This document shows positions 30,708 through 39,627 of a DNA stretch of 47,843 bases, one piece after another. The notes beneath the pieces were generated by a model. The model was not told where the DNA came from, searched no databases, and worked only from the letters and a program-made list of their open reading frames with translations. A program made the position numbers and the translations under genes. Numbering within the stretch: the stretch's first letter is position 1; the number at the start of each line of letters is the position of its first letter. Source of the DNA: an uncultured Campylobacteraceae bacterium (GTDB lineage: Bacteria > Campylobacterota > Campylobacteria > Campylobacterales > Arcobacteraceae); NCBI GenBank assembly GCA_937138295.1, contig CAKZOX010000020.1:1-47843 (forward strand), read 5' to 3'.

Positions 30708-32879
30708 ATATTTTTTAATACAATATTATTTGCTGCTAACTCAAAAGAAGTACTTCTTCTTCATTCATATCATAAGGGTTATACTTGGACTGATGATATT
30801 TCTAAAACTATAGAAAATGAGTTTGACAACTATAAAGATATTGAACTAACTACAGTTTATATGGACACTAAAAGAGTTTCAACTCCTGCATACTTAGATC
30901 AACTTGCAATTTTATACAAAGAACAATTTAAAGATAGAAAATTTGATTTAGTAATTGTTAGTGATAATCATGCCTATGATTTTGCAAAAAAACACCACAA
31001 AGATTTATTCAAAGATTTACCAATTTTATTTTGTGGAATTAACAATTTCAATAAAATAGATTTTTTAAACGATAATCTTAATAGTTTTATGAGTGGAGTT
31101 GTAGAACAAGTTGACTTAGAAAAAAATCTTGAGTTAATATCTGATTTACATCCTGATTTAGAAAATCTAATTATCATAAATGATAGGTCAAGCACGGGTC
31201 TAGCTGTAAAAAAAGATTTAGATAAATATACAAGTAAATATGAAAATAAATTCAATATCAAATATATTGATAAAATGGAAATAAAATCTCTTAAAAAAAC
31301 TGTTTCAAATTTAAAAGAAAATGATGTGATTTTATTTGTACTTTTATTTAAAGATACAACAGGGAAATATTTCACATACAAACAAAGTTTCAAACAAATA
31401 AAAGAAGTAAGCCCTGTTCCTATTTATGGACTATGGGATTTTTATCTTAATTATGGAATTGTTGGGGGATTATTAACATCAGCTGTTGGACAAGGTCAAG
31501 CTGTTTCAAAAATGGCTCTAGAAGTACTATTAAGAAATAAAAATATTAGTAGTATTCCTATTTTAGAGAAATCTCCTAATAAATACATGTTTGATTATAG
31601 TGAATTAGAAAAATTTAATATTGATATATCTCCCTTTGTAGAAGATTACAAACTAATAAATCAGCCAAATACTATATACAGACAATACACAAAATTCTTG
31701 ATGATAACGGTTATTTTAATTTTAACACTAATCATTATTATATTAATTTTAAGAGCAAATATTCAAAGAAGAGTAAAACTTGAAAAAGAGTTATCAAATA
31801 GAATTGAATTTGACAAAGTATTATTAGACACTATTCCAAATCCTATATATTACAAAAATACAAATGGTAAATTTTTAGGATGTAATCTTGCCTTTTCAAA
31901 TTTAGTAGCTTGTTCTACTGATGAAGTTGTAGGTAAAACTACATTTGACTTTTTTCCCTTTGAAATTGCTAGTAAAAATAATAAAATTGATAAAGAACTT
32001 CTCGAAAACTTCGGAACTAGTACTTCAGAGTTTACATTTCATACTCCATCAAATAATATGAAACATATTATTCTAAATAAAGCTGTTTATAGAAATATAG
32101 ATGGAACAATAGGTGGTATAGTATGTATTATGGATGATATTACAGATAGAATTCAACAAAAACAGTTTCTGATTCAACAAAATAAATTAGCAGAAATGGG
32201 TGATATGATAGCAGCAATTGCACACCAATGGAATGAGCCTTTAGTTGAATTATCAGCACAAGTTCAAGATATTGAAACATCTTATTTACTTGATGAATTA
32301 AAAGATAGTGATGTAAAAGAATTTGTAAATGATTCAATGGTACAAATAAAATATATGTCAAAAACATTAAATGACTTTAGAAATTTCCTAAAACCATCAA
32401 CTAAAAAACAAGAGTTTGCTGTAAAGAAATGTATAGATGAAATTATAGAAATTATTGGTAAACAAATTTTTTATTCAAATATTATTTTAGAGATTAACTA
32501 CAATCAAAAAGATGAAGAAATATTAATATATGGTTATGAAAATGAATTTAAGCAAGTATTATTAAACATCATTAATAATGCAAAAAATAAATTAATTGAG
32601 AAAAATGAGAACACTAATGATAAAGGAAAAATACAAATTGATATTGATAAAACACAAAAAAATACTAAAATCAAAATCACCGATGATGGTGGTAGAATTG
32701 ATGAAACAATAATTCATTCGATTTTTGAACCTTATTTTACAACTAAAGTTGAAGGTACAGGTCTTGGATTATATATGGCAAAGGTTATAATTGAAGATAA
32801 AATGAATGGAAATATCAGTGTAAACAATGACAATCAAAATGTAATCTTTACAATAAAACTTCCTAATCAAAGGATATAA
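30681..32879 (+). CDS. Sensor histidine kinase with periplasmic ABC-substrate-like domain and PAS (lactate locus)
   Basis: This is a membrane kinase of 732 aa. A signal anchor (IILFSLIFFNTILFAA) precedes a large periplasmic domain (about 22-330; LLLHSYHKGYTWTDDI, FCGINNFN) of the ABC-substrate-binding-like family. One helix follows (about 340-362), then a PAS domain (about 375-490; TIPNPIYYKNTNGKFLGCN) and a kinase with H box AHQWNEPL, His515. The ATPase part shows NIINNAKNK, a slightly altered DDGGRID in place of the usual DNGGGI, FEPYFTTK and GTGLGL. The regulator gene follows directly. Between lutABC and the TRAP genes it most likely senses lactate or a related acid (inference). The start is wrapped in a terminator-like hairpin. 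Confidence 0.87.
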   Translation: MNKIILFSLIFFNTILFAANSKEVLLLHSYHKGYTWTDDISKTIENEFDNYKDIELTTVYMDTKRVSTPAYLDQLAILYKEQFKDRKFDLVIVSDNHAYDFAKKHHKDLFKDLPILFCGINNFNKIDFLNDNLNSFMSGVVEQVDLEKNLELISDLHPDLENLIIINDRSSTGLAVKKDLDKYTSKYENKFNIKYIDKMEIKSLKKTVSNLKENDVILFVLLFKDTTGKYFTYKQSFKQIKEVSPVPIYGLWDFYLNYGIVGGLLTSAVGQGQAVSKMALEVLLRNKNISSIPILEKSPNKYMFDYSELEKFNIDISPFVEDYKLINQPNTIYRQYTKFLMITVILILTLIIIILILRANIQRRVKLEKELSNRIEFDKVLLDTIPNPIYYKNTNGKFLGCNLAFSNLVACSTDEVVGKTTFDFFPFEIASKNNKIDKELLENFGTSTSEFTFHTPSNNMKHIILNKAVYRNIDGTIGGIVCIMDDITDRIQQKQFLIQQNKLAEMGDMIAAIAHQWNEPLVELSAQVQDIETSYLLDELKDSDVKEFVNDSMVQIKYMSKTLNDFRNFLKPSTKKQEFAVKKCIDEIIEIIGKQIFYSNIILEINYNQKDEEILIYGYENEFKQVLLNIINNAKNKLIEKNENTNDKGKIQIDIDKTQKNTKIKITDDGGRIDETIIHSIFEPYFTTKVEGTGLGLYMAKVIIEDKMNGNISVNNDNQNVIFTIKLPNQRI

Positions 32880-33524
32880 ATGAAACTATTATTACTTGAA
32901 GACAACAAAAAACTAAATGAAACTATTACTAAAAGACTTAAACTAAAGGGTTATAAAGTTGAAAGTTTTATAGATGGTGCACAAGCATATGAAGCAATCG
33001 CAGATGGTTTTTCATGTTTTATCTTAGATATAAATGTACCAAATATTGACGGCATAAAGATACTAAAAAAAATTAGAGAATTTTATACAGAAGTTCCTGT
33101 AATTATAATATCTGCATCCGTTGAACTAGACATAATTAAACAATCCTATGATTTTGGTTGTAATGATTATTTAAAAAAACCATTTTTTATAGATGAATTA
33201 GAAATCAAAGTTCAAAAACTTTGTAAGATTCAAGATGATCTAATACAGTTTGATGAAAATTCTTATTTTGATTTTAAATCATCAAATATAAAAATTGGTG
33301 AAGAAGAAATAAGATTAACTAAGAAAGAAAAATTATTAATGAATTTGTTTTTAGACAATAAAAATCAAATTTTATCATATGAATCAATTGAAAATTATGT
33401 TTGGGAAGGTAACTTTGCTTCACTTGATTCTATTAGAAGTCTTGTAAGAAGGCTTAGAAAGCATTTAAACAACGAATATATTCAGACTATTGTTGACACA
33501 GGTTATATTTTTAAAACTTCTTAA
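32880..33524 (+). CDS. OmpR-family response regulator (lactate locus)
   Basis: This is a DNA-binding regulator of 214 aa, partner of the kinase upstream. The receiver has LLLLEDN, phospho-acceptor Asp50 (FILDINVP), Ser of IISAS and Lys of LKKPF. The winged-helix domain includes RLTKKEKLLMNLF and SIRSLVRRLRKHL, ending VDTGYIFKT. Its ATG abuts the kinase stop, with AAAGGA 6 bases before. The promoter of dctP starts within 90 bases downstream and holds a tandem repeat that could be its site. Confidence 0.9.
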   Translation: MKLLLLEDNKKLNETITKRLKLKGYKVESFIDGAQAYEAIADGFSCFILDINVPNIDGIKILKKIREFYTEVPVIIISASVELDIIKQSYDFGCNDYLKKPFFIDELEIKVQKLCKIQDDLIQFDENSYFDFKSSNIKIGEEEIRLTKKEKLLMNLFLDNKNQILSYESIENYVWEGNFASLDSIRSLVRRLRKHLNNEYIQTIVDTGYIFKTS

Positions 33525-33528
33525 ATTT

Positions 33529-33550
33529 AAAAAATATGTCAAAAAATATC
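33529..33550 (+). repeat. Tandem repeat upstream of dctP
   Basis: AAAAAATATG (33529-33538) and AAAAAATATC (33541-33550) are spaced 12 bases apart in the 85-base gap before dctP. They may be an OmpR-type regulator site for the lactate regulon; the A-rich sequence makes chance possible. Confidence 0.35.
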
Positions 33551-33609
33551 ATATTATTTTCATTTGATGTAGTTAGAATTTAAATGAATGAAAAACTAAG
33601 GAGAAAACA

Positions 33610-34680
33610 ATGTTAAAGAAAACAGCTAAATTATTAGTTACTTCGTCGTTAATTTTAGGTATCGCAGCTACTGCATCATCTGCAGCAGATAGAGTTTACA
33701 AGTGGAAACTTGCTACAACTTGGGGACCAACATTATCACCATTTATTGATGCACCTCAAAACATGTCTAAAATGGTAGAGGAAATGTCTGATGGAAGACT
33801 ACAAATTAGAGTAGATGCTTCAAATAAACATAAATCTGCTTTAGGTATTTTTGATATGGTTAAAGGTGGTCAATATGATATGGGTCACTCTGCATCATAT
33901 TACTGGAAAGGTAAAGACATTAATACTTTACCATTTACAACAATGCCATTTGGTATGACTACTAATGAGCAATATGCATGGTTCTACTACGGTGGTGGTA
34001 TGGAATTAATGCAAAAAGCATACAAAAAACACAAAGTATTATCATTCCCTGGTGGAAACACTGGTAACCAAATGGGTGGATGGTTTAGAAAAGAGATTAA
34101 TTCTGTTGCGGACTTAGAAGGTCTAAAAATGAGAATTCCTGGATTTGCTGGTGAAGTTATGGCGAAATTAGGTTTAACTGTTACTAACATTGCTTCAGGT
34201 GAGTTATATACAGCACTTGAAAGAGGTACAATTGACGCATTAGAATGGGTTGGGCCTGGAATGGATATCAACATGGGATTCCATAAAATTGCACCTTTCT
34301 ATTATACAGGTTGGCACGAGCCAGCAACTGAATTACAATTCTTAGTAAATGAAAGAAAATTCAATAAATTACCAAAAGATTTACAACAAATCTTAGTAAC
34401 TGCTATGAGAGTTTCTGCATATGATATGTATATTCAAAACTACCACATGAGTGCAAACGCATGGGATAAAATGGGTGCTGAATATCCAAATATCAAAGTT
34501 AAAACTTTCCCTAAAGAAGTTATGGATGCTATGAAAAAAGCAAATGATGAGTTATTAGTTGAAATGAAAGCTAAAAATCCATTATTAAAAGAAGTTTTAG
34601 ATTCACAAGCTGAGTATCAAAGAAAAGCTAGAAAGTGGACTGAAATGTCTGACTACTTATTCTTAAAAGATAACTTATAA
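33610..34680 (+). CDS. dctP: TRAP transporter substrate-binding protein (DctP family)
   Basis: This is a periplasmic binding protein of 356 aa. A signal peptide (SSLILGIAATASSAADR) is followed by the DctP fold: WKLATTWGPTLSPF, RIPGFAGEVMAKLG with the conserved substrate Arg, and ALEWVGPGMDINMGFHKIA. The latter resembles the lactate/2-oxo-acid (TakP/LctP-like) branch, in accord with the neighbours. AAGGAG lies 7 bases before the ATG. It is cut off from dctQ by 121 bases with two hairpins, a layout that lets the binding protein be made in excess. Confidence 0.93.
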   Translation: MLKKTAKLLVTSSLILGIAATASSAADRVYKWKLATTWGPTLSPFIDAPQNMSKMVEEMSDGRLQIRVDASNKHKSALGIFDMVKGGQYDMGHSASYYWKGKDINTLPFTTMPFGMTTNEQYAWFYYGGGMELMQKAYKKHKVLSFPGGNTGNQMGGWFRKEINSVADLEGLKMRIPGFAGEVMAKLGLTVTNIASGELYTALERGTIDALEWVGPGMDINMGFHKIAPFYYTGWHEPATELQFLVNERKFNKLPKDLQQILVTAMRVSAYDMYIQNYHMSANAWDKMGAEYPNIKVKTFPKEVMDAMKKANDELLVEMKAKNPLLKEVLDSQAEYQRKARKWTEMSDYLFLKDNL

Positions 34681-34694
34681 GATTAAGTATATTT

Positions 34695-34720
34695 TTATTA
34701 TCTCCTTTTGGAGATAATAA
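34695..34720 (+). terminator. Hairpin after dctP
   Basis: TTATTATCTCC (34695-34705), loop TTTT, GGAGATAATAA (34710-34720): perfect 11-bp stem, 14 bases past the dctP stop. There is no U tract after it, so it probably protects the dctP mRNA from 3' decay. Confidence 0.65.
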
Positions 34721-34743
34721 ACAAATATATGGGTTACAAAAGT

Positions 34744-34765
34744 ATACTTTATAAAGTATGTTTTT
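34744..34765 (+). terminator. Second hairpin with U run before dctQ
   Basis: ATACTTT (34744-34750), AT, AAAGTAT (34753-34759), then GTTTTT. The palindrome with a following U run fits a weak intrinsic terminator that reduces transcription into dctQM. Confidence 0.5.
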
Positions 34766-34801
34766 CTGACTTATTGTGTTAAAACCCCCAAAGGAAATTT
34801 T

Positions 34802-35383
34802 ATGTTGTTAAAACTAGAAAAAGCATTCGACAAGTTTGCTGACTATATTGGTATTATTACTGGTATTGCTATGGTGTTAATGATTTTAAATGTTTTTTAT
34901 GACGTTATCATGAGATACTTTTTAAAATCTGGAAGTATTGCTATGCAAGAGATGGAATGGCATCTTTTCTCAGTAATTATTTTACTTGGTGTAGCTTATA
35001 CACTAAAAGAAGATGGTCACGTTAGAGTTGATATCATTTATGATAGATTATCATTTAAAAAGAAGGCTATGATAAATATGGTTGGAGTATTCCTATTTAT
35101 CTTTCCTATAGCATTTTTAGTTGGTATCGCTTCTATAGATAATGCCTATGAGTCATTTTTATCAGGTGAGCAAAGTGGCGATCCAGGTGGTCTTACAAAC
35201 AGATGGGTAGTAAAGGCACTTATTCCTTTATCTTTTCTTTTATTGATAATTACATCAATTGGATTCTTTATTAAGAATTTAAACAACTACCTAGGACTAC
35301 ATCCTGATGATTCATATAATATGAAAAGTGAAATTGAAGATATGAAAAAAGATGCATTAGCTAAAAAAGGAGAACTAGAATGA
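34802..35383 (+). CDS. dctQ: TRAP transporter small permease subunit (DctQ)
   Basis: DctQ is the small four-helix membrane subunit, 193 aa. The helices are at about residues 18-38, 55-75, 90-115 and 140-165; the conserved QEMEWHLFSVIILLGVAYTL and HVRVDI motifs are present. AAGGAAA lies 6 bases before the ATG, and the 3' end overlaps dctM by 4 bases. It acts with DctM to carry the acid bound by DctP. Confidence 0.92.
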   Translation: MLLKLEKAFDKFADYIGIITGIAMVLMILNVFYDVIMRYFLKSGSIAMQEMEWHLFSVIILLGVAYTLKEDGHVRVDIIYDRLSFKKKAMINMVGVFLFIFPIAFLVGIASIDNAYESFLSGEQSGDPGGLTNRWVVKALIPLSFLLLIITSIGFFIKNLNNYLGLHPDDSYNMKSEIEDMKKDALAKKGELE

Positions 35384-36753
35384 TTGGTATTATAATGTTC
35401 TTTACAGCATTATTTATGCTGTTAATTGGTTTTCCTGTAGCCTTTACTTTTGCTGCTGTATCAGTTTTCTTTGGTCTTATAGCTGGTGTATACGAAATAG
35501 CTAGATATGCTGAAGAGAGTGATACATTTATGACTATACTAAATAGTGGTATAGCTGAAGGTGTAGCAATGTTCGACTTTATGCCATTTAGAATTTATTC
35601 AATTCAACAAAATACTATTCTTATGGCAATTCCTATGTTTATTTTCATGGGTATTATTTTACAAAAAACAGGTCTAGCTGAAAGATTATTAGAATCAATG
35701 GGTCTTTTATTTGGTGAAATTAGAGGTGGTGTTGCTATTTCTACAGTTTTAGTTGGAACATTATTAGCAGCTTCAACAGGAGTTGTTGGAGCTTCAGTTG
35801 TAGCAATGGGTGTTATTTCATTACCTGTTATGCTTAAATATAAATATAGTACTCCACTTGCTTGTGGTACTATTTGTGCATCTGGAACATTAGGTCAGAT
35901 TATTCCACCATCAATTGTATTAATTATCTTAGGAGATGTATTCCAAGTACCTGTTGGTGATTTATTTGCAGCTGCTATTGGTCCTGGTTTAGCTTTAGTT
36001 GGAGCTTATATCTTATTTATTTTAGTAGTATCATACTTCTATAAAGAAATGGCACCAGCTATTCCTGCTGATGTAACAAGAGGTAAAAAATCTGCTCAAG
36101 TAAGAAAAGCATTAATTGATATTATTCCATCTTTAACACTAATTGTTTTAGTACTTGGTTCAATATTTGCAGGAATTGCAACTCCAACTGAATCAGCAGC
36201 TGTTGGTTGTATTGGTGCAATTTTATTAGCTGTTATGTATAAATCATTTAGTATTCAAACAGTTAAAGAAGCATCTATGGAATCTGTTAAGATTACATCT
36301 ATGGTATTTGGTATCTTAATTGGTGCAACAGCATTCTCAATGGTGTTCTCTTATACAGGTGGAGAAGAAATTGTTGAACACTTCTTTATGAGTTTACCTG
36401 GAGATGAGAAATGGGGATTCATTATCTTTACAATGATTGCAATTTTAATATTAGGATTCTTTATTGACTTTATTGAAATTTCATATATTATTGTTCCTAT
36501 TTTAATTCCTGTATCACAAGCACTTGGTGTTGATCCAGTATGGTTTGCAATTTTAATTGCAATGAATTTACAAACGTCATTCTTAACCCCACCATTTGGA
36601 TTTAGTTTGTTCTACTTAAAAGGATGTGCTCCAAAAAGTGTAAGAACAACACAAATTTACAAAGGTGTAGTTCCATTTATTATAATTCAAATTATAGTTC
36701 TAGGTATAGTAGCATTCTATCCAGAGTTCTTTGGAATGACGACAGGAGACTAA
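35380..36753 (+). CDS. dctM: TRAP transporter large permease subunit (DctM)
   Basis: DctM forms the ion-coupled transport channel, 457 aa with about 12 helices. Family motifs include IPMFIFMGIIL, GVVGASVVAMGVISLP, GTLGQIIPPSIVLIILG and QTSFLTPPFGFSLFY. It has a longer N-terminal loop (residues about 35-65) than short DctM proteins. The ATG lies in the ATGA overlap with dctQ. The D-lactate dehydrogenase gene follows after 9 bases, so uptake and oxidation are probably co-transcribed. Confidence 0.94.
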   Translation: MIGIIMFFTALFMLLIGFPVAFTFAAVSVFFGLIAGVYEIARYAEESDTFMTILNSGIAEGVAMFDFMPFRIYSIQQNTILMAIPMFIFMGIILQKTGLAERLLESMGLLFGEIRGGVAISTVLVGTLLAASTGVVGASVVAMGVISLPVMLKYKYSTPLACGTICASGTLGQIIPPSIVLIILGDVFQVPVGDLFAAAIGPGLALVGAYILFILVVSYFYKEMAPAIPADVTRGKKSAQVRKALIDIIPSLTLIVLVLGSIFAGIATPTESAAVGCIGAILLAVMYKSFSIQTVKEASMESVKITSMVFGILIGATAFSMVFSYTGGEEIVEHFFMSLPGDEKWGFIIFTMIAILILGFFIDFIEISYIIVPILIPVSQALGVDPVWFAILIAMNLQTSFLTPPFGFSLFYLKGCAPKSVRTTQIYKGVVPFIIIQIIVLGIVAFYPEFFGMTTGD

Positions 36754-36762
36754 GGATAAATT

Positions 36763-39603
36763 ATGTTAGAAAGTAGATATCAAAACTTTTATGATCAAAT
36801 CTCAGTAAAAATTGAAAAAGATAGAATTTTTACTGATGAATTACACACATTAACATATGGAACTGATGCATCTTTTTATAGATTAATTCCAAAGATTGTT
36901 ATTAAAACAGACAATGCTAATGAAGTAGAAGAAATCATAAAATTAGCAAATGAATTAAATTTAACTATTACTTTTAGAGCAGCTGGAACATCTCTTTCAG
37001 GTCAAGCAATTAGTGATAGTATTTTAATAATAACTTCAAGAAAATTTACAAATTTTAAAATTGCAGATGATAAAAGTTATATTGCTCTACAACCAGCTTT
37101 AACAGGTGCTCAAGTAAATAATTTACTAGCACCGTTTGGTAAAAAAATTGGTCCAGATCCTGCAAGTATAAATGCTGCTATGATAGGTGGAATAGCTGCA
37201 AATAATGCATCTGGTATGTGTTGTGGAATTTCTCAAAACTCATACAAAACATTAAAATCCATGAAACTGATTTTTGCAGATGGTTCAAAACTTGATACAA
37301 GTAGTGAAGATAGTAAAAATGAATTTAGAAAAACACATAGTGAATTTTTATCAAACTTAAAAAATCTTGCAAATAAAACTGTTGAAAATGAAGAATTAAG
37401 AGCTTTAATTGAAAAGAAATTTAAAATCAAAAACACATGTGGTTACTCTTTAAATTCATTAATAGATTTTAAAGATGAATTTGAAATTTTACAACATTTA
37501 ATAATAGGAAGTGAAGGAACTTTAGCATTTATTGAAGAAATTACTTACTATACAGTTGAAGATTATAAAGATAAAGCAAGTGCTTTAATTTATTTTAAAG
37601 ATGTTGAAGAAGCATGTAATGCTGTTACAAAATTAAAATTAGCTAGAGATAATAAAACAATTACAGTTGATGCTGTTGAGCTAATGGATAGAGCAGGGCT
37701 TAGAAGTATAGAAAATGACCCTGCAATGCCTGACTTTATTAAAGATTTTGATAATGAAGTAACAGCACTATTAATTGAGACTAGAGCTGTAAATGATGAA
37801 ACTCTTGATATTCAAATAAAAGAAATTTTAGAATTACTTGCTGAATATGAAGTAAAAAGAGAGATATATTTTACTAAAGACATTGAAGAGTATACTTTAT
37901 ATTGGAAAATCAGAAAAGGTTTATTCCCTGCTGTTGGAGCTGTTAGAGAAAATGGAACAACAGTAATTATTGAAGATGTTGCTTATCCTATTGAAGCTTT
38001 AGCTGAAGCTACATTAGAACTGCAAGAATTATTTAAAAAACATGATTACCATGAAGCACTAATATTTGGACATGCTTTAGAAGGTAATTTCCACTTTGTA
38101 TTTACACAAAACTTTGATGATGAAAAAGAGATTCAAAGATATGATGCATTTATGCATGATGTTGTTAATTCCGTTGCAGTTAAACATCAAGGTAGTTTAA
38201 AAGCAGAACATGGAACAGGTAGAAATATGGCTTCATTTATTGAAGTAGAGTGGGGGAAAACTGCACTTGATATAATGAAAGAGATTAAAAATTTATTTGA
38301 CCCTAAAGGATTATTAAATCCAGGTGTTATCATAAATGATGATCCAAAAGCACATATTAAAAACTTAAAAGGTATGCCTGCAACTAATGACCTTGTTGAT
38401 AAATGTATTGAATGTGGATTCTGTGAACCAAGCTGTCCTTCTAATGAGCTTACTTTAAGCCCAAGACAAAGAATTGTAGCTAATAGAGAAATATCTAGAT
38501 TAGAAAGCATAGGTAAAATAGTTGAGGCTAAAAAATTAAGGGATTTATATCAATATGATGGAATAGAAACATGTGCGACATGTAGTTTATGTTCTGGCTC
38601 TTGTCCTGTAAATATTGATACGGGAAGCTTAACAAAATATTTAAGAGCTGAACAAATTACTCCAAGAGAAAAAAGTATAGCAAATAGTGTTGTTAATAAT
38701 TTCTCTAGAACATTAAGTACTGTTAAAATTGGTCTACACACTGCAAACTTTGCACATAAAATTTTAGGTACTGCAAGTATGGAAACAGTTACAAGTGGTC
38801 TTAGAAAAATCACTAAAAACAAACTTCCATTATGGAATGAGAATTTGCCTAGGGCAACTTCAATTAATACTGATTTTGAACAGCCACTTAAAGATAAAAA
38901 AGTTATATATTTTCCTTCATGTATAAATAGAACAATGGGTAATAGCTCTGTTTCAACTGAAGATAAAACTGTATATGAGGTAACCGTTGAATTACTTAAA
39001 AAAGCTGGTTACCAAATCATATTCCCTGATAATTTAGAAAATCTTTGTTGTGGAATGCCTTTAAGTTCAAAAGGTTTCATAGACGCAGGTCTTACAAAAT
39101 CACAAGAACTTCAAGCTTCATTATTAACAGCAAGTGAATATGGAGAATATCCTGTATTATGTGATATGAGTCCATGTACAAAAACTATGCTTGAAAAATT
39201 TGATAGTTCAATAAAAGTTTATGAACCCATTGAGTTTGTATTAGATTATTTAGTTGATGAGTTAGATTTCAAACAAATTGATGAACCAATAACAATTCAT
39301 ACTACATGTAGTTCAAGAAAAATGGGTTTAGAAAATAAATTTAAAACATTAGCTAATCTTTGTGCAAAAGAAGTAATTATTCCAGCTGATATTCAATGTT
39401 GTGGATTTGCAGGAGATAGAGGTTTTACATTCCCTGAATTAAATGAATCTGCACTTAGAACACTAAAAGAAAAAACAAAAGATGCAAAATATGCATTTAG
39501 TACATCTAAAACTTGTGAAATAGGATTAAGTCAACACTCTGATTTAGACTATAACTCAATTTTATATCTTGTAAATAGATGCTCAACTGCTAAAGATAAA
39601 TAA
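36763..39603 (+). CDS. FAD- and Fe-S-containing D-lactate dehydrogenase (Dld-type)
   Basis: This is a 946-aa respiratory dehydrogenase. The N-terminal FAD-binding_4 domain (about 38-215; RAAGTSLSGQAISDSI, GGIAANNASGMCCG) is followed by the FAD-oxidase C domain (about 230-520; GHALEGNFHF, HGTGRN). Two 4Fe-4S motifs (CIECGFCEPSCPS near 547, CATCSLCSGSCPV near 604) and CCG domains (NLCCGMPLSS, QCCGFAGDRGF) follow. The same fused architecture oxidises D-lactate in Campylobacter and Helicobacter. Glycolate cannot be excluded, but the operon with a TRAP lactate-type transporter and lutABC favours D-lactate. AAGGA lies 7 bases before the ATG. Confidence 0.9.
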   Translation: MLESRYQNFYDQISVKIEKDRIFTDELHTLTYGTDASFYRLIPKIVIKTDNANEVEEIIKLANELNLTITFRAAGTSLSGQAISDSILIITSRKFTNFKIADDKSYIALQPALTGAQVNNLLAPFGKKIGPDPASINAAMIGGIAANNASGMCCGISQNSYKTLKSMKLIFADGSKLDTSSEDSKNEFRKTHSEFLSNLKNLANKTVENEELRALIEKKFKIKNTCGYSLNSLIDFKDEFEILQHLIIGSEGTLAFIEEITYYTVEDYKDKASALIYFKDVEEACNAVTKLKLARDNKTITVDAVELMDRAGLRSIENDPAMPDFIKDFDNEVTALLIETRAVNDETLDIQIKEILELLAEYEVKREIYFTKDIEEYTLYWKIRKGLFPAVGAVRENGTTVIIEDVAYPIEALAEATLELQELFKKHDYHEALIFGHALEGNFHFVFTQNFDDEKEIQRYDAFMHDVVNSVAVKHQGSLKAEHGTGRNMASFIEVEWGKTALDIMKEIKNLFDPKGLLNPGVIINDDPKAHIKNLKGMPATNDLVDKCIECGFCEPSCPSNELTLSPRQRIVANREISRLESIGKIVEAKKLRDLYQYDGIETCATCSLCSGSCPVNIDTGSLTKYLRAEQITPREKSIANSVVNNFSRTLSTVKIGLHTANFAHKILGTASMETVTSGLRKITKNKLPLWNENLPRATSINTDFEQPLKDKKVIYFPSCINRTMGNSSVSTEDKTVYEVTVELLKKAGYQIIFPDNLENLCCGMPLSSKGFIDAGLTKSQELQASLLTASEYGEYPVLCDMSPCTKTMLEKFDSSIKVYEPIEFVLDYLVDELDFKQIDEPITIHTTCSSRKMGLENKFKTLANLCAKEVIIPADIQCCGFAGDRGFTFPELNESALRTLKEKTKDAKYAFSTSKTCEIGLSQHSDLDYNSILYLVNRCSTAKDK

Positions 39604-39627
39604 AAAAAGAGTTAACACTCTTTTTTT
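39602..39627. terminator. Bidirectional terminator of the lactate island
   Basis: AAAAAAAGAGT (39602-39612), loop TAAC, ACTCTTTTTTT (39617-39627) form a perfect 11-bp stem with its own U run in both directions. It overlaps the stop codons of the D-lactate dehydrogenase and the convergent LOV kinase. Confidence 0.9.

Noticed and set aside
30974-31393. 139-codon frame on the minus strand
   Set aside because: It is antisense to the sensor-kinase gene, whose motifs are clear; no ribosome site or family features.
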